Assembly (NCBI RefSeq): GCF_947488025.1
Contig: NZ_CANKYS010000001.1
Location: 653,350-717,349 of the forward strand
Direction of reading: 5' to 3'
Length of the DNA stretch: 64,000 nucleotides
DNA from: an uncultured Nocardioides sp.
Lineage (GTDB): Bacteria > Actinomycetota > Actinomycetes > Propionibacteriales > Nocardioidaceae
Shown: in pieces, positions 8,416-18,320 of the stretch
Layout: each line of letters begins with the position of its first letter
How positions within the stretch are numbered: the first letter of the stretch is position 1
The notes under the pieces: model-generated
The model's input: only the letters and a program-made list of their open reading frames with translations
Told to the model about the DNA's origin: nothing
Databases searched by the model: none
Translations under genes and position numbers: made by a program

Positions 8416-10337
8416 GCACCGACCTCCTCGCCACCTCCGCCGAGACCTGGCGCGACCGGGCCGCTGACCCGCCGGCCGTCCCGCCCGAGCTCGACCCTCC
8501 CGGCCGGGTCGGGCTGCGCGAGCGCAACCACGCGCTCTGGCAGCGCCACGACCTGCGCCGGCAGCGGGCCGAGGCCGTCTACGACTCCTCGCGCAACCCG
8601 GTGCGCGGCTGGCCGGTGTCGGGCAACCGCGCGGTGCTGGCCTTCTTCGGCGGCCTCGTGCGAGAGCGCAAGCGCTCGTTCGTGCTGCTGGTGGTCCTCA
8701 ACGCGCTCGCCGCCGCGTCCGCGCTGGTCGTGCCGCGGCTGCTCGGGTCGCTCGTCAACCGGGTCGCCGCCGAGGGCGCCGCGGTGACCGGCCTCGGCAC
8801 GCTCGCGCTGGCCGTGGTCGGCGTCGTCGTCCTGCAGGCCGTCTTCACCTTCGGGGCCCAGCGCACCTCGACCCACTTCGGCCAGGACCTCCTCGCCTCG
8901 GCGCGCGAGCACGTGGTGCGCACGATCCTGCGGCTCCCGGTCGGCCGGGTCGAGGGGGCCAGCACGGGCGACCTCGTCACCCGCGTCACCCGCGACGTCG
9001 GCACCATGGCCCGCTCGGTGCAGTGGGGCGTGCCGCGGCTGCTGATCTCCTTGATGACCGTCGTGCTGTCGGTCGTGGCGATGCTGCTCAACTCGGTCGT
9101 GCTCGCCGTGCCCGCCCTCGTGGTGTTCGCCCTCTGCGCCCCGGCCGTGCGCACCTACCTGCGACGCGCGCCCAAGGCGTACATCACCGAGGGCGCGACG
9201 TACTCCCGCATCAACACCACCCTCACCGAGACCGTGGAGGGCTCGCGCACCGTCGAGGCGCTGGGCCTCTCCTTGGCGCGGGTCCGGGCGGGCTCGGACG
9301 ACATCGCCGTCTCGGCGCAGGCCGAGCGCTACGGCATGACCCTGCGCAACGTGCTCTTCGCGGCCCTCAACGCGGCCTTCCAGGTGCCGCAGGTCGTCAC
9401 GCTCGTCGTGGGCGCCTACGGCTACAGCCAGGGGTGGGTCGACCTCGGCCAGATCACCACCGCGCTGTTGTACGTCGTCGCGCTGGCCGAGCCGCTCGAC
9501 GCGGTGATCGGCGAGGTCGATCGCCTGCAGGTCGGTGCCGCCTCGACCAGCCGCCTGCTCGGCATCGCCGAGGTGCCGCCCGACCGGGAGCCCGGCGACC
9601 GGGTGCCGGCCGGCGTCGACCTGGCCGCCGAGGACCTCCGGTTCGCCTACCGGGAGGGCCACGACGTGCTGCACGGCGTGGACCTGCGGCTGCGCACCGG
9701 CGAGCGGCTGGCGGTCGTGGGACCGAGCGGGTCCGGCAAGTCGACGCTCGGGCGCCTGCTGTCGGGGATCAACCGCCCCCGCACCGGCTACGCGCGCGTG
9801 GGCGGCGTGGACCTCGTCGACCTCCCGCTCGAGGTGCTGCGCACGGAGGTCGCGCTCGTGACCCAGGAGCACCACGTCTTCATCGGCACCGTGCGCGACA
9901 ACGTCGTGCTGGCCCGCGAGGACTCGCCCGACGACGCGGTGCGACAGGCGCTCGCCGCCGTCGGCGGGTGGTCGTGGGTCGAGCGGCTGCCCGAGGGGCT
10001 CGACACGATGATCGGCTCCGGCCGCTTCTCACTGACGCCGGCGCAGGCCCAGCAGGTGGCGCTGGCCCGGCTGATCATCGCCGACCCCCACACGCTCGTG
10101 CTCGACGAGGCCACCTCGCTCATCGACCCGCGCACCGCGCGCACGCTCGAGGGCTCGATGAACAACCTGCTCGAGGGCCGCACCGTCGTGGCGATCGCCC
10201 ACCGGCTCCACACCGCCCACGACGCCGACCGCATCGCGGTGGTCCTCGACGGGCGCATCGTGGAGCTCGGCAGCCACGACGAGCTGATCGACCTCGACGG
10301 GGAGTACGCCGACCTCTGGCACGCCTGGACGTCCTGA
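8412..10337 (+). CDS. ABC exporter subunit B, TM plus NBD with degenerate signature motif
   Basis: A 641-aa half-transporter, partner of the preceding gene. After a charged N-terminal tail of about 75 residues come six transmembrane helices and an NBD with intact Walker A GPSGSGKST (437-445), Walker B LVLDEATSLID (562 on) and H-loop His597 (IAHRL). The ABC signature has decayed to LTPAQAQQ (541-548). Combined with subunit A, exactly one composite ATP site (this Walker A with A's LSGGQ) is complete. This is the heterodimeric exporter design, more extreme than in TM287/288-type pumps. It ends 6 nt before the convergent GH15 gene. Confidence 0.92.
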   Translation: MSTDLLATSAETWRDRAADPPAVPPELDPPGRVGLRERNHALWQRHDLRRQRAEAVYDSSRNPVRGWPVSGNRAVLAFFGGLVRERKRSFVLLVVLNALAAASALVVPRLLGSLVNRVAAEGAAVTGLGTLALAVVGVVVLQAVFTFGAQRTSTHFGQDLLASAREHVVRTILRLPVGRVEGASTGDLVTRVTRDVGTMARSVQWGVPRLLISLMTVVLSVVAMLLNSVVLAVPALVVFALCAPAVRTYLRRAPKAYITEGATYSRINTTLTETVEGSRTVEALGLSLARVRAGSDDIAVSAQAERYGMTLRNVLFAALNAAFQVPQVVTLVVGAYGYSQGWVDLGQITTALLYVVALAEPLDAVIGEVDRLQVGAASTSRLLGIAEVPPDREPGDRVPAGVDLAAEDLRFAYREGHDVLHGVDLRLRTGERLAVVGPSGSGKSTLGRLLSGINRPRTGYARVGGVDLVDLPLEVLRTEVALVTQEHHVFIGTVRDNVVLAREDSPDDAVRQALAAVGGWSWVERLPEGLDTMIGSGRFSLTPAQAQQVALARLIIADPHTLVLDEATSLIDPRTARTLEGSMNNLLEGRTVVAIAHRLHTAHDADRIAVVLDGRIVELGSHDELIDLDGEYADLWHAWTS

Positions 10338-10343
10338 GGCCGG

Positions 10344-12189
<1,846 letters not shown>

Positions 12190-12200
<11 letters not shown>

Positions 12201-13608
12201 CGGCGTCGCCGCTCCCGAGACGCCAGCCCCCCTCGGGCAGGTCGAGCGCCTCGGCCGGACCCCACGAGCCCTGCACGTAGGGCAGCGGCGCGGGCCGGTC
12301 GTCGAGCACCGGCTGGCACACCTCCCACAGCCGTCGCGTCTCGTCGGCGTGGGCGAACAACGTGTGGTCGCCGTGGAGCACGTCGAGGAGCAGGCGCTCG
12401 TAGGCCTCCAGCGGCTCGTCGTGCGGGAGCTCCTCGCCCAGGTCGAGGCGCATGGTGGCCGGGGCCAGCTCCATCTCCGGGCCCGGCCGCTTGCCGAGGA
12501 CGTCGACGTGGATCTGCGCCTCGTCGGCCAGCTCCAGCACCAGCTCGTCGCGAGCGCGTCCCACGCCGAAGACCGTCGAGTCGGGCGCGCGGAAGCGCAG
12601 CGTGACCGTGCGCCGGGTCCCCGCCATCGCCTTGCCGGTGCGCAGGAAGAACGGCACGCCCTGCCAGCGGTCGTTGTCGACCCGGGCCTCGAGGGCGACG
12701 AAGGTCTCGACGTCGGAGTCCTCGTCCACGTCGTCCTCGTCGCGGTAGCCGTCGTACTGGCCGAGCACGACGCGGGCCGGGTCGATCGGGCGGACGTCGG
12801 CGAACACCGCGGCACGCGCGCGTCGTACGGCGTCGGCGGACCACTCCCCCGGGTCCTCGAGGGCGACCGCGCCGAGGATCTGGAACAGGTGCGTGGAGAC
12901 CATGTCGCGCAGCGCGCCGGTGGACTCGTAGAACGAGCCGCGGCCCTCCATCGCCAGCGTCTCGGGGACGTCGACCTGCACCGAGGCGATGCTGTGGCGG
13001 TTCCACGCCGGCTCGAAGAGGGCGTTGGCGAAGCGCAGGGCGAGCAGGTTCTGCACGGCCTCCTTGCCGAGGAAGTGGTCGATGCGGAAGACCTGCTCCT
13101 CCTCGAAGACCTCGTGCACGTCGCGGTCGAGCTCGTCGAAGGACGCGAGGTCGAGCCCGAACGGCTTCTCGATGACCAGGCGGGCCCGCTCGGCCAGCCC
13201 CTCCCGCCCGAGCATGCCGACCATCCCGGACATCGCGGTCGGCGGCACCGACAGGTAGACGACGCGGCGTACGTCGTCGCCGAGCCCCTCCTCGACCTCC
13301 CGCACCCGGGCGGCGAGGTCCGCACCGTCGTCGGCGTCGGAGGTCTGGAACGACAGCCGCTCGAGCAGGTCGCGCGCGACGTCGTCGTCGAGGTCGTCGA
13401 CCGAGTCGCGCAGGCCCGCGCGCACCTCGTCGCGGAACTCGTCGTCCGAGCCCGGCGAGTGCCGGCCGCTGCCGATGACGGCGTAGTCCTGCGGCAGCCG
13501 TCCGGCCGCCGCGAGCCGGTAGAGGCCGGGGAACAGCTTGCGGGCCGCGAGGTCGCCGCGGGCGCCGAAGAGGAGGAAGACGCAGGGCGGGAGGTCTGCG
13601 GAGCTCAT
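12190..13608 (-). CDS. zwf: Glucose-6-phosphate dehydrogenase
   Basis: Oxidises glucose 6-phosphate to 6-phosphogluconolactone with NAD(P)+, the entry to the oxidative pentose-phosphate pathway. The 472-aa protein has the dinucleotide-binding [19 protein letters not shown] near the N-terminus (with Ala where GASGDL is usual), VIEKPFG, and the active-site signature RIDHFLGKE at about residues 174-182. ATG at 13608 is chosen because upstream codons are not G6PDH-like. Neither the 6-phosphogluconolactonase nor the opcA neighbour common in other actinobacterial zwf operons is here; GH15 follows instead. This looks like a second or stand-alone zwf type, which is an inference. Confidence 0.93.
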
Positions 13609-13670
13609 GCCGACCACGCTAGTGACCACCCGAAGAGAGGGGCCGCCTCGCGCCCGCCCGGGCCGCGGCC

Positions 13671-14918
13671 TCAGCTGTTGCTGTAGACCGCCGGTCCCCC
13701 GTCGTCCCCGGCTGCGCCCTCCGGAGCGGCGGGGCCGCGTCCCGCCCACGTCCAGGCGTACGCCGGGTCCTCCACCGCGAGGCCGCCTTCACCGAGCTCG
13801 AGCGGGGCGAACGTGTCGACCATGACGGCCGACTCGTCGAAGTACTGCACGCCGAGGCTCGCCTCGATCGCGCTGGGCTGCGGGCCGTGCGCGTGACCAC
13901 CGGGGTGCAGGCTGATCGAGCCGATGCCGATGCCCGATCCCTTGCGTGCCTCGTAGTCGCCGCCGACGTAGAACATGACCTCGTCGGAGTCGACGTTGGA
14001 GTGGTAGTAGGGCACCGGGATGGCGAGCTCGTGGTAGTCGACCTTGCGGGGCAGGAAGTTGCAGATCACGAAGTTCCAGCCCTCGAAGACCTGGTGGACC
14101 GGCGGCGGCTGGTGCACCTTGCCGGTGATCGGCATGTAGTCCTCGATGTTGAACGTGTACGGGTAGAGGCAGCCGTCCCAGCCGACCACGTCGAAGGGGT
14201 GGGTGGCGTACGTCATCCGGGTGCCGACGATCCCCGCGCTCGTGCGGTGCTTGACCAGCACCTCGACGTCGGCGCCGTCAGCCTGGAACGTCTCGGCGGG
14301 GCCGTGGAGGTCGCGCTCGCAGTAGGGGGCGTGCTCGAGGAGCTGGCCGAAGCGGGAGAGGTAGCGCTTGGGCGGGTGGATGTGGCTGTTGGCCTCGACG
14401 GCGTAGAGCCGCGACGGCTCGGCCGGGACCCAGCGGTGGTCGGTCGCGCGCGGGACGACGACGTAGTCGCCGGCGCGGTAGGGCACGACCCCGAAGACGG
14501 TCTCGACGGTGCCGCTGCCGGCCTCGACGAAGACGCACTCGTCGCCGATGGCGTTGCGGTAGAGCGGCGAGGGGTCCGTGCCGGTGACGACGTACGCGAT
14601 CCGGACGTCGTTGTTGCCCAGCACCAGCCGGCGGCCCTCGACCGGGCAGGCGCCTGCCCCGGAACCGGGGTAGTGCAGGTCGTGCAGCTTGAGGTGGCGC
14701 GGCTTGAGCGGGTGGTTGGGCGCGCGCGTCTGGTCGGGCTGCTCCCAGACCTGGCTGTCCACGATCGCGCTCGGCACGCCCCGGCGGTAGAGGAGCGAGG
14801 AGTCGGACGAGAACCCCTCCTCGCCCATCAGCTCCTCGCGGAAGAGGTGGCCGTCGTCGTCGCGCAGCTGGGTGTGGCGCTGGCGGGGCAGCCGGCCGAG
14901 TGCTCGGTAGTGGGCCAT
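13671..14918 (-). CDS. hmgA: Homogentisate 1,2-dioxygenase
   Basis: Opens the aromatic ring of homogentisate to give 4-maleylacetoacetate in tyrosine and phenylalanine degradation. The 415-aa length is typical. Conserved features are [15 protein letters not shown] and [17 protein letters not shown], which hold the iron-binding His and Glu residues, and [21 protein letters not shown]. The start ATG at 14918 is preferred over TTG at 14930. It is transcribed away from the unknown gene/fahA pair across a 64-nt gap containing an inverted-repeat operator. No maleylacetoacetate isomerase or 4-HPP dioxygenase gene is in the window. Confidence 0.95.
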   Translation of the reverse strand: MAHYRALGRLPRQRHTQLRDDDGHLFREELMGEEGFSSDSSLLYRRGVPSAIVDSQVWEQPDQTRAPNHPLKPRHLKLHDLHYPGSGAGACPVEGRRLVLGNNDVRIAYVVTGTDPSPLYRNAIGDECVFVEAGSGTVETVFGVVPYRAGDYVVVPRATDHRWVPAEPSRLYAVEANSHIHPPKRYLSRFGQLLEHAPYCERDLHGPAETFQADGADVEVLVKHRTSAGIVGTRMTYATHPFDVVGWDGCLYPYTFNIEDYMPITGKVHQPPPVHQVFEGWNFVICNFLPRKVDYHELAIPVPYYHSNVDSDEVMFYVGGDYEARKGSGIGIGSISLHPGGHAHGPQPSAIEASLGVQYFDESAVMVDTFAPLELGEGGLAVEDPAYAWTWAGRGPAAPEGAAGDDGGPAVYSNS

Positions 14919-14933
14919 GGGTGCGTCCAATCA

Positions 14934-14958
14934 TCCGACTATCGGACGCGAGCGTCCG
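14934..14958. promoter_or_regulatory. Inverted-repeat operator in the divergent hmgA / fahA promoter region
   Basis: A perfect 7-bp inverted repeat CGGACGC-GA-GCGTCCG at 14943-14958 overlaps a second one, TCCGA-CTA-TCGGA, at 14934-14946. Outer bases continue the symmetry (TAT/CTA). It lies between the hmgA start and the start of the oppositely transcribed 14983 gene. A repressor responding to homogentisate or another aromatic intermediate probably binds here; no regulator gene is adjacent. Confidence 0.6.
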
Positions 14959-14982
14959 CTATCTGGTGGCTAGAGTAGCCCC

Positions 14983-15861
14983 GTGACCCCGTCCCCCGCA
15001 TCTGTCGAACCTCCCGGAGCAGCGGGCTGGCCCGAGGAGTGGCGCGGCCTCGTCGACGACGCCGCGATCTTCCCGCCGGGCGACGTCCCCCTCCACGACG
15101 CCACCGCCGCGCACACCGAGCGCCGCCGTGAGTGGTGGGGCGACCTGGTCGGCAGCTTCGTCCTGCGCGACACCGACTTCCCGCTCGTACGCGGGTTCGG
15201 CGCACCGCTGTCGGTGGTCGTCACCGGCGGAGCGGGCCAGCTCGCCGGTCCCCTCGGGGCGGCGACCCGGCTCGGTCTGCACGTGGCGGCCGTCGAGATC
15301 GCGGTCCGCGACGTCGACGACCCGGTGGGCAACGTCCGCCGGATCGACGCCGCCCTGCGGGCGGCCGAGGTCGACGTGCCGCTGTACGTCGAGCTCCCCG
15401 GCCCCGCGACCGCCCGCTGGCTCGCGGCCGCCGACGAGGTCGCCGCCTGCGGGCACCGGCTCAAGCTGCGCCTCGGCAACGTCGACCACGACCTGGTCCC
15501 CGACTCCGCGACCGTCGCCGGCTGGATCGATGCCGCGCTCGACCGCGAGACCCGCTTCAAGGCGACCGCCGGGCTGCACCGCGCGGTCCGCCACGACCCC
15601 GAGGGCGGCGGCGCGCACGGCTTCGTCAACGTCCTGGTCGCCACGAGGACCCTCTGGGACGGCGGCAGCGTCGTCGACGCCGAGGCCGTGCTCGAGCAGC
15701 GTGACGGTGCCGCGCTCGCGGCCGCCCTCGCCGACGGCGGGGTCGCCGCGACGCGGCGCTGGTTCACCTCGTTCGGCTCGTGCTCGGTCACCGAGCCGCG
15801 CGACGACCTGCTCGCCCTCGGACTCGTTCCCGTATCCACCGACCTGGAGGACAACGCATGA
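14983..15861 (+). CDS. Uncharacterised protein of the homogentisate operon
   Basis: A 292-aa soluble protein whose family I do not recognise. Distinct motifs are VDDAAIFPPGD (residues 24-34), a run of regular beta-strand/helix units in the middle (LRLGNVDHDLVPD), FKATAGLHRAVRH (about 192-204), HGFVNVLVATRTLWDG, and FTSFGSCSVTEPRDDLLALGLV near the C-terminus. The alternation and length would suit a TIM-barrel-like enzyme, which is only an impression. It overlaps fahA by 4 nt (ATGA) and shares the operator region with hmgA, so a role in homogentisate breakdown is likely. The pathway step missing from the window is maleylacetoacetate isomerisation. GTG start at 14983. Confidence 0.85.
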   Translation: MTPSPASVEPPGAAGWPEEWRGLVDDAAIFPPGDVPLHDATAAHTERRREWWGDLVGSFVLRDTDFPLVRGFGAPLSVVVTGGAGQLAGPLGAATRLGLHVAAVEIAVRDVDDPVGNVRRIDAALRAAEVDVPLYVELPGPATARWLAAADEVAACGHRLKLRLGNVDHDLVPDSATVAGWIDAALDRETRFKATAGLHRAVRHDPEGGGAHGFVNVLVATRTLWDGGSVVDAEAVLEQRDGAALAAALADGGVAATRRWFTSFGSCSVTEPRDDLLALGLVPVSTDLEDNA

Positions 15862-17087
15862 ACCGCACCAGCTGGGTCGAGGGAGCCGCCGGCTCCGGCT
15901 TCGACGTCGACCACCTGCCCTACGGCGTCTTCGCGCGCTCCGGCGAGCGTCCGCGGGTGGCGGTGCGCATCGGCGACCAGGTGCTCGACCTCAGCGTGGT
16001 CGCGGCCGCGGACATGGTCGACACCCACGCGCTGTTCGACCAGCCCACCCTCAACCCGTTCATGGCGGCCGGGCCGGCGGTCTGGGAGTCCACCCGGGCC
16101 TGGGTGACCGGGCTGCTGACCGACCAGACCGAGCGCGACCTCGTCGAGCCGGCCCTGGCCCCGGTCGACTCGGTGACGATGCTGCTGCCGTTCAGCGTGG
16201 GCGACTACGTCGACTTCTACGCCTCCGAGCACCACGCCTCCAACGTCGGGCGGATGTTCCGCCCCGACTCCGAGCCGCTGCTGCCCAACTGGAAGAACCT
16301 CCCCGTGGGCTACCACGGTCGCTCGGGCACGGTCGTGGTGTCGGGCACCGACGTCGTACGCCCGTGCGGGCAGCGGGTTTCGACAGGCTCAACCGACGGC
16401 AGCGTGCCGACGCCGACCTACGGGCCCTCGCAGCGGCTCGACATCGAGGCGGAGCTCGGCTTCGTGGTCGGCGTGCCGTCGGCGCTCGGCGACCGGGTCC
16501 CGACCGCCGACTTCGCGCGCCACACGTTCGGCGTCGTGGGTCTCAACGACTGGTCCGCGCGCGACATCCAGGCCTGGGAGTACGTCCCGCTCGGTCCGTT
16601 CCTCGGCAAGTCGTTCGCCACGTCGATCAGCGCGTGGGTCACCCCGCTGGCCGCGCTCGACGCCGCCTGGACCGAGCTGCCCGGCCAGGACGACCCGGAG
16701 GTCCTCGACTACCTCCGCGTCGACGGGCCCGCCGGCCTCGACATCGAGGTGGAGGTGGTGCTCGACGGCGAGGTCGTCGCGCGCCCGCCCTACCGCACGA
16801 TGTACTGGTCGCCTGCCCAGATGCTCGCCCACACCACGGTCAACGGCGCCAGCCTGCGCACCGGCGACCTGTGGGGGTCGGGCACCGTCTCGGGCCCCGA
16901 GCGTGACCAGCGCGGCTCGCTGCTCGAGCTGTCGTGGGGTGGCAAGGAGCCGTTCACCGTCGCGGGGCGCGAGCGCACCTTCCTCGAGGACGGTGACGAG
17001 GTGACGCTGCGCTACTCGGCGCCGGGCACCGGCGGCGGCCGGATCTCGCTCGGCGAGGTCACCGGGCGGATCCTGCCCGCCCGCTGA
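15858..17087 (+). CDS. fahA: Fumarylacetoacetase
   Basis: Hydrolyses fumarylacetoacetate to fumarate and acetoacetate, the last step of tyrosine catabolism. The 409-aa protein has the N-terminal SH3-like domain (YGVFARSGERPRVAVRIGD) and the FAH catalytic core: DYVDFYASEHHASNVG with the catalytic His, NWKNLPVGYHGRSG, RLDIEAELGFVVG (metal-binding Glu residues) and LNDWSARDIQAWEYVPLGPFLGKS written here in parts. After GQR the protein has an unusual VSTGSTDGS segment encoded by a dispersed DNA repeat, about five residues longer than I expect for the family. ATG at 15858 overlaps the upstream stop. Confidence 0.95.
   Translation: MNRTSWVEGAAGSGFDVDHLPYGVFARSGERPRVAVRIGDQVLDLSVVAAADMVDTHALFDQPTLNPFMAAGPAVWESTRAWVTGLLTDQTERDLVEPALAPVDSVTMLLPFSVGDYVDFYASEHHASNVGRMFRPDSEPLLPNWKNLPVGYHGRSGTVVVSGTDVVRPCGQRVSTGSTDGSVPTPTYGPSQRLDIEAELGFVVGVPSALGDRVPTADFARHTFGVVGLNDWSARDIQAWEYVPLGPFLGKSFATSISAWVTPLAALDAAWTELPGQDDPEVLDYLRVDGPAGLDIEVEVVLDGEVVARPPYRTMYWSPAQMLAHTTVNGASLRTGDLWGSGTVSGPERDQRGSLLELSWGGKEPFTVAGRERTFLEDGDEVTLRYSAPGTGGGRISLGEVTGRILPAR
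16376..16394 (+). repeat. Short GGTTTCGACA...AACC repeat embedded in frame in fahA
   Basis: The sequence GGTTTCGACAGGCTCAACC has GGTT/AACC ends and the GGTTTCGAC start also seen at the minus-strand end of the 1679-1731 repeat. It encodes VSTGST in fahA, between two conserved blocks in a surface-loop position, without breaking the frame. Confidence 0.55.
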
Positions 17088-17138
17088 CGTCCAGACCGCG
17101 CTCGCCGACCGTTCACCTGCCTGGGCCAGCCTGCGCCC

Positions 17139-18320
17139 ATGCGCATCGCCCAGCTGGCCAACTTCGTCGGACCTGCGTCGGGAGGCATGCGCACCGCCCT
17201 GCGCGCCCTGGGCAGGGGGTACGTCGCAGCCGGCAACGCCCGCCTGCTCGTCGTACCCGGCCCGGAGGACGCCCGGACCACGACCCCGCTGGGCGACGTG
17301 GTGCAGCTCCGGGCGCCGCGGGTCGGTGGCGGCTACCGCCTGATCGTCGAGCCGTGGCGCGTCATCGAGGTCCTCGAGCAGTGGCGGCCCACGTCGGTCG
17401 AGCTCAGCGACAAGCTGACGCTGCTGCCGGTCGCCCGGTGGGCCGGGCGCAACGGGGTCGGCTCGGTCCTGCTGTCGCACGAGCGCCTCGACGACATGCT
17501 CGCGCTGCGCACCGGCCTCGACACGACGTCCAAGGTCTCCGTGGGGCTGCTCAACCGGCTGCTGGTGCGCAGCGTGGACACGGTGGTCGTCACCTCCGAC
17601 TACGCCCGGCGCGAGTTCCAGCAGGTCGCCGACGCCGCGGACTGCCCGGTCGTCCGTGTGCCGCTCGGCGTCGACCTCGAGACGTTCCGGCCCCGGCCGT
17701 ACGCCGCGGGAGACGTGCTGCGCCTCGTGCACGCCGGCCGTCTCTCCCGCGAGAAGAGCCCCCACCTCGCCGTCGCGACCGCGGTCGCGCTGCACCGCCG
17801 CGGCGTACCCGTGCGCCTGGACGTCTACGGCGTCGGACCGCACCTCGACGAGCTCGTCGAGGTCGCGGAGGACGCACGCGTCCGCTTCCACGGCTACGTC
17901 GACTCCCCCGACCGGCTGAGCCGGGCCCTGGCGCGCGCCGACGTCGCCCTGAGCGTGTGCCCGGGCGAGACGTTCGGGCTCGCCGTGCTGGAGGCACTCG
18001 CCTCCGGCACCCCCGTGGTCACCGCCGACCGCGGCGGTGCGCGCGAGCTCGTGGACGAGTCGTCCGGCGCCTGGGCGGCACCGGAACCGGAGCCGCTGGC
18101 CGACGCCGTCCTCGAGGTGACGGCCCGCCCGGTGGCCGGGCGCCGCGCGGCCGCACGGGCGCGTGCGGAGGACTACCCGTGGTCGACGACCGTGGCGTCG
18201 ATGCTCGCGGTCCACTCCTCGGCCGCGATGCCGGAGAGCCGCTCGCGCGCCCGGCGGGTCACCAGCAGCACCACGGCCACGGCGGCCACCACGAGGGAGC
18301 CGACCACGATCGCCAGGTAG
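17139..18320 (+). CDS. GT4-family (GT-B) glycosyltransferase
   Basis: A 393-aa retaining glycosyltransferase. The N-terminal Rossmann half has the GG loop at residues 15-16. The C-terminal half has HAGRLSREKSPHLA (198-211) and the donor-binding E-x7-E in PGETFGLAVLEAL (E277, E285). It resembles mannosyltransferases of the PimB/MgtA kind, but donor and acceptor are not certain. A catalytic-domain end is expected near YPWSTTVASMLAVH (about 345-355). The Ser/Thr/Arg-rich remainder is read through the 3' end of the convergent mptB-like gene, a 148-nt tail-to-tail overlap. ATG at 17139. Confidence 0.88.
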   Translation: MRIAQLANFVGPASGGMRTALRALGRGYVAAGNARLLVVPGPEDARTTTPLGDVVQLRAPRVGGGYRLIVEPWRVIEVLEQWRPTSVELSDKLTLLPVARWAGRNGVGSVLLSHERLDDMLALRTGLDTTSKVSVGLLNRLLVRSVDTVVVTSDYARREFQQVADAADCPVVRVPLGVDLETFRPRPYAAGDVLRLVHAGRLSREKSPHLAVATAVALHRRGVPVRLDVYGVGPHLDELVEVAEDARVRFHGYVDSPDRLSRALARADVALSVCPGETFGLAVLEALASGTPVVTADRGGARELVDESSGAWAAPEPEPLADAVLEVTARPVAGRRAAARARAEDYPWSTTVASMLAVHSSAAMPESRSRARRVTSSTTATAATTREPTTIAR

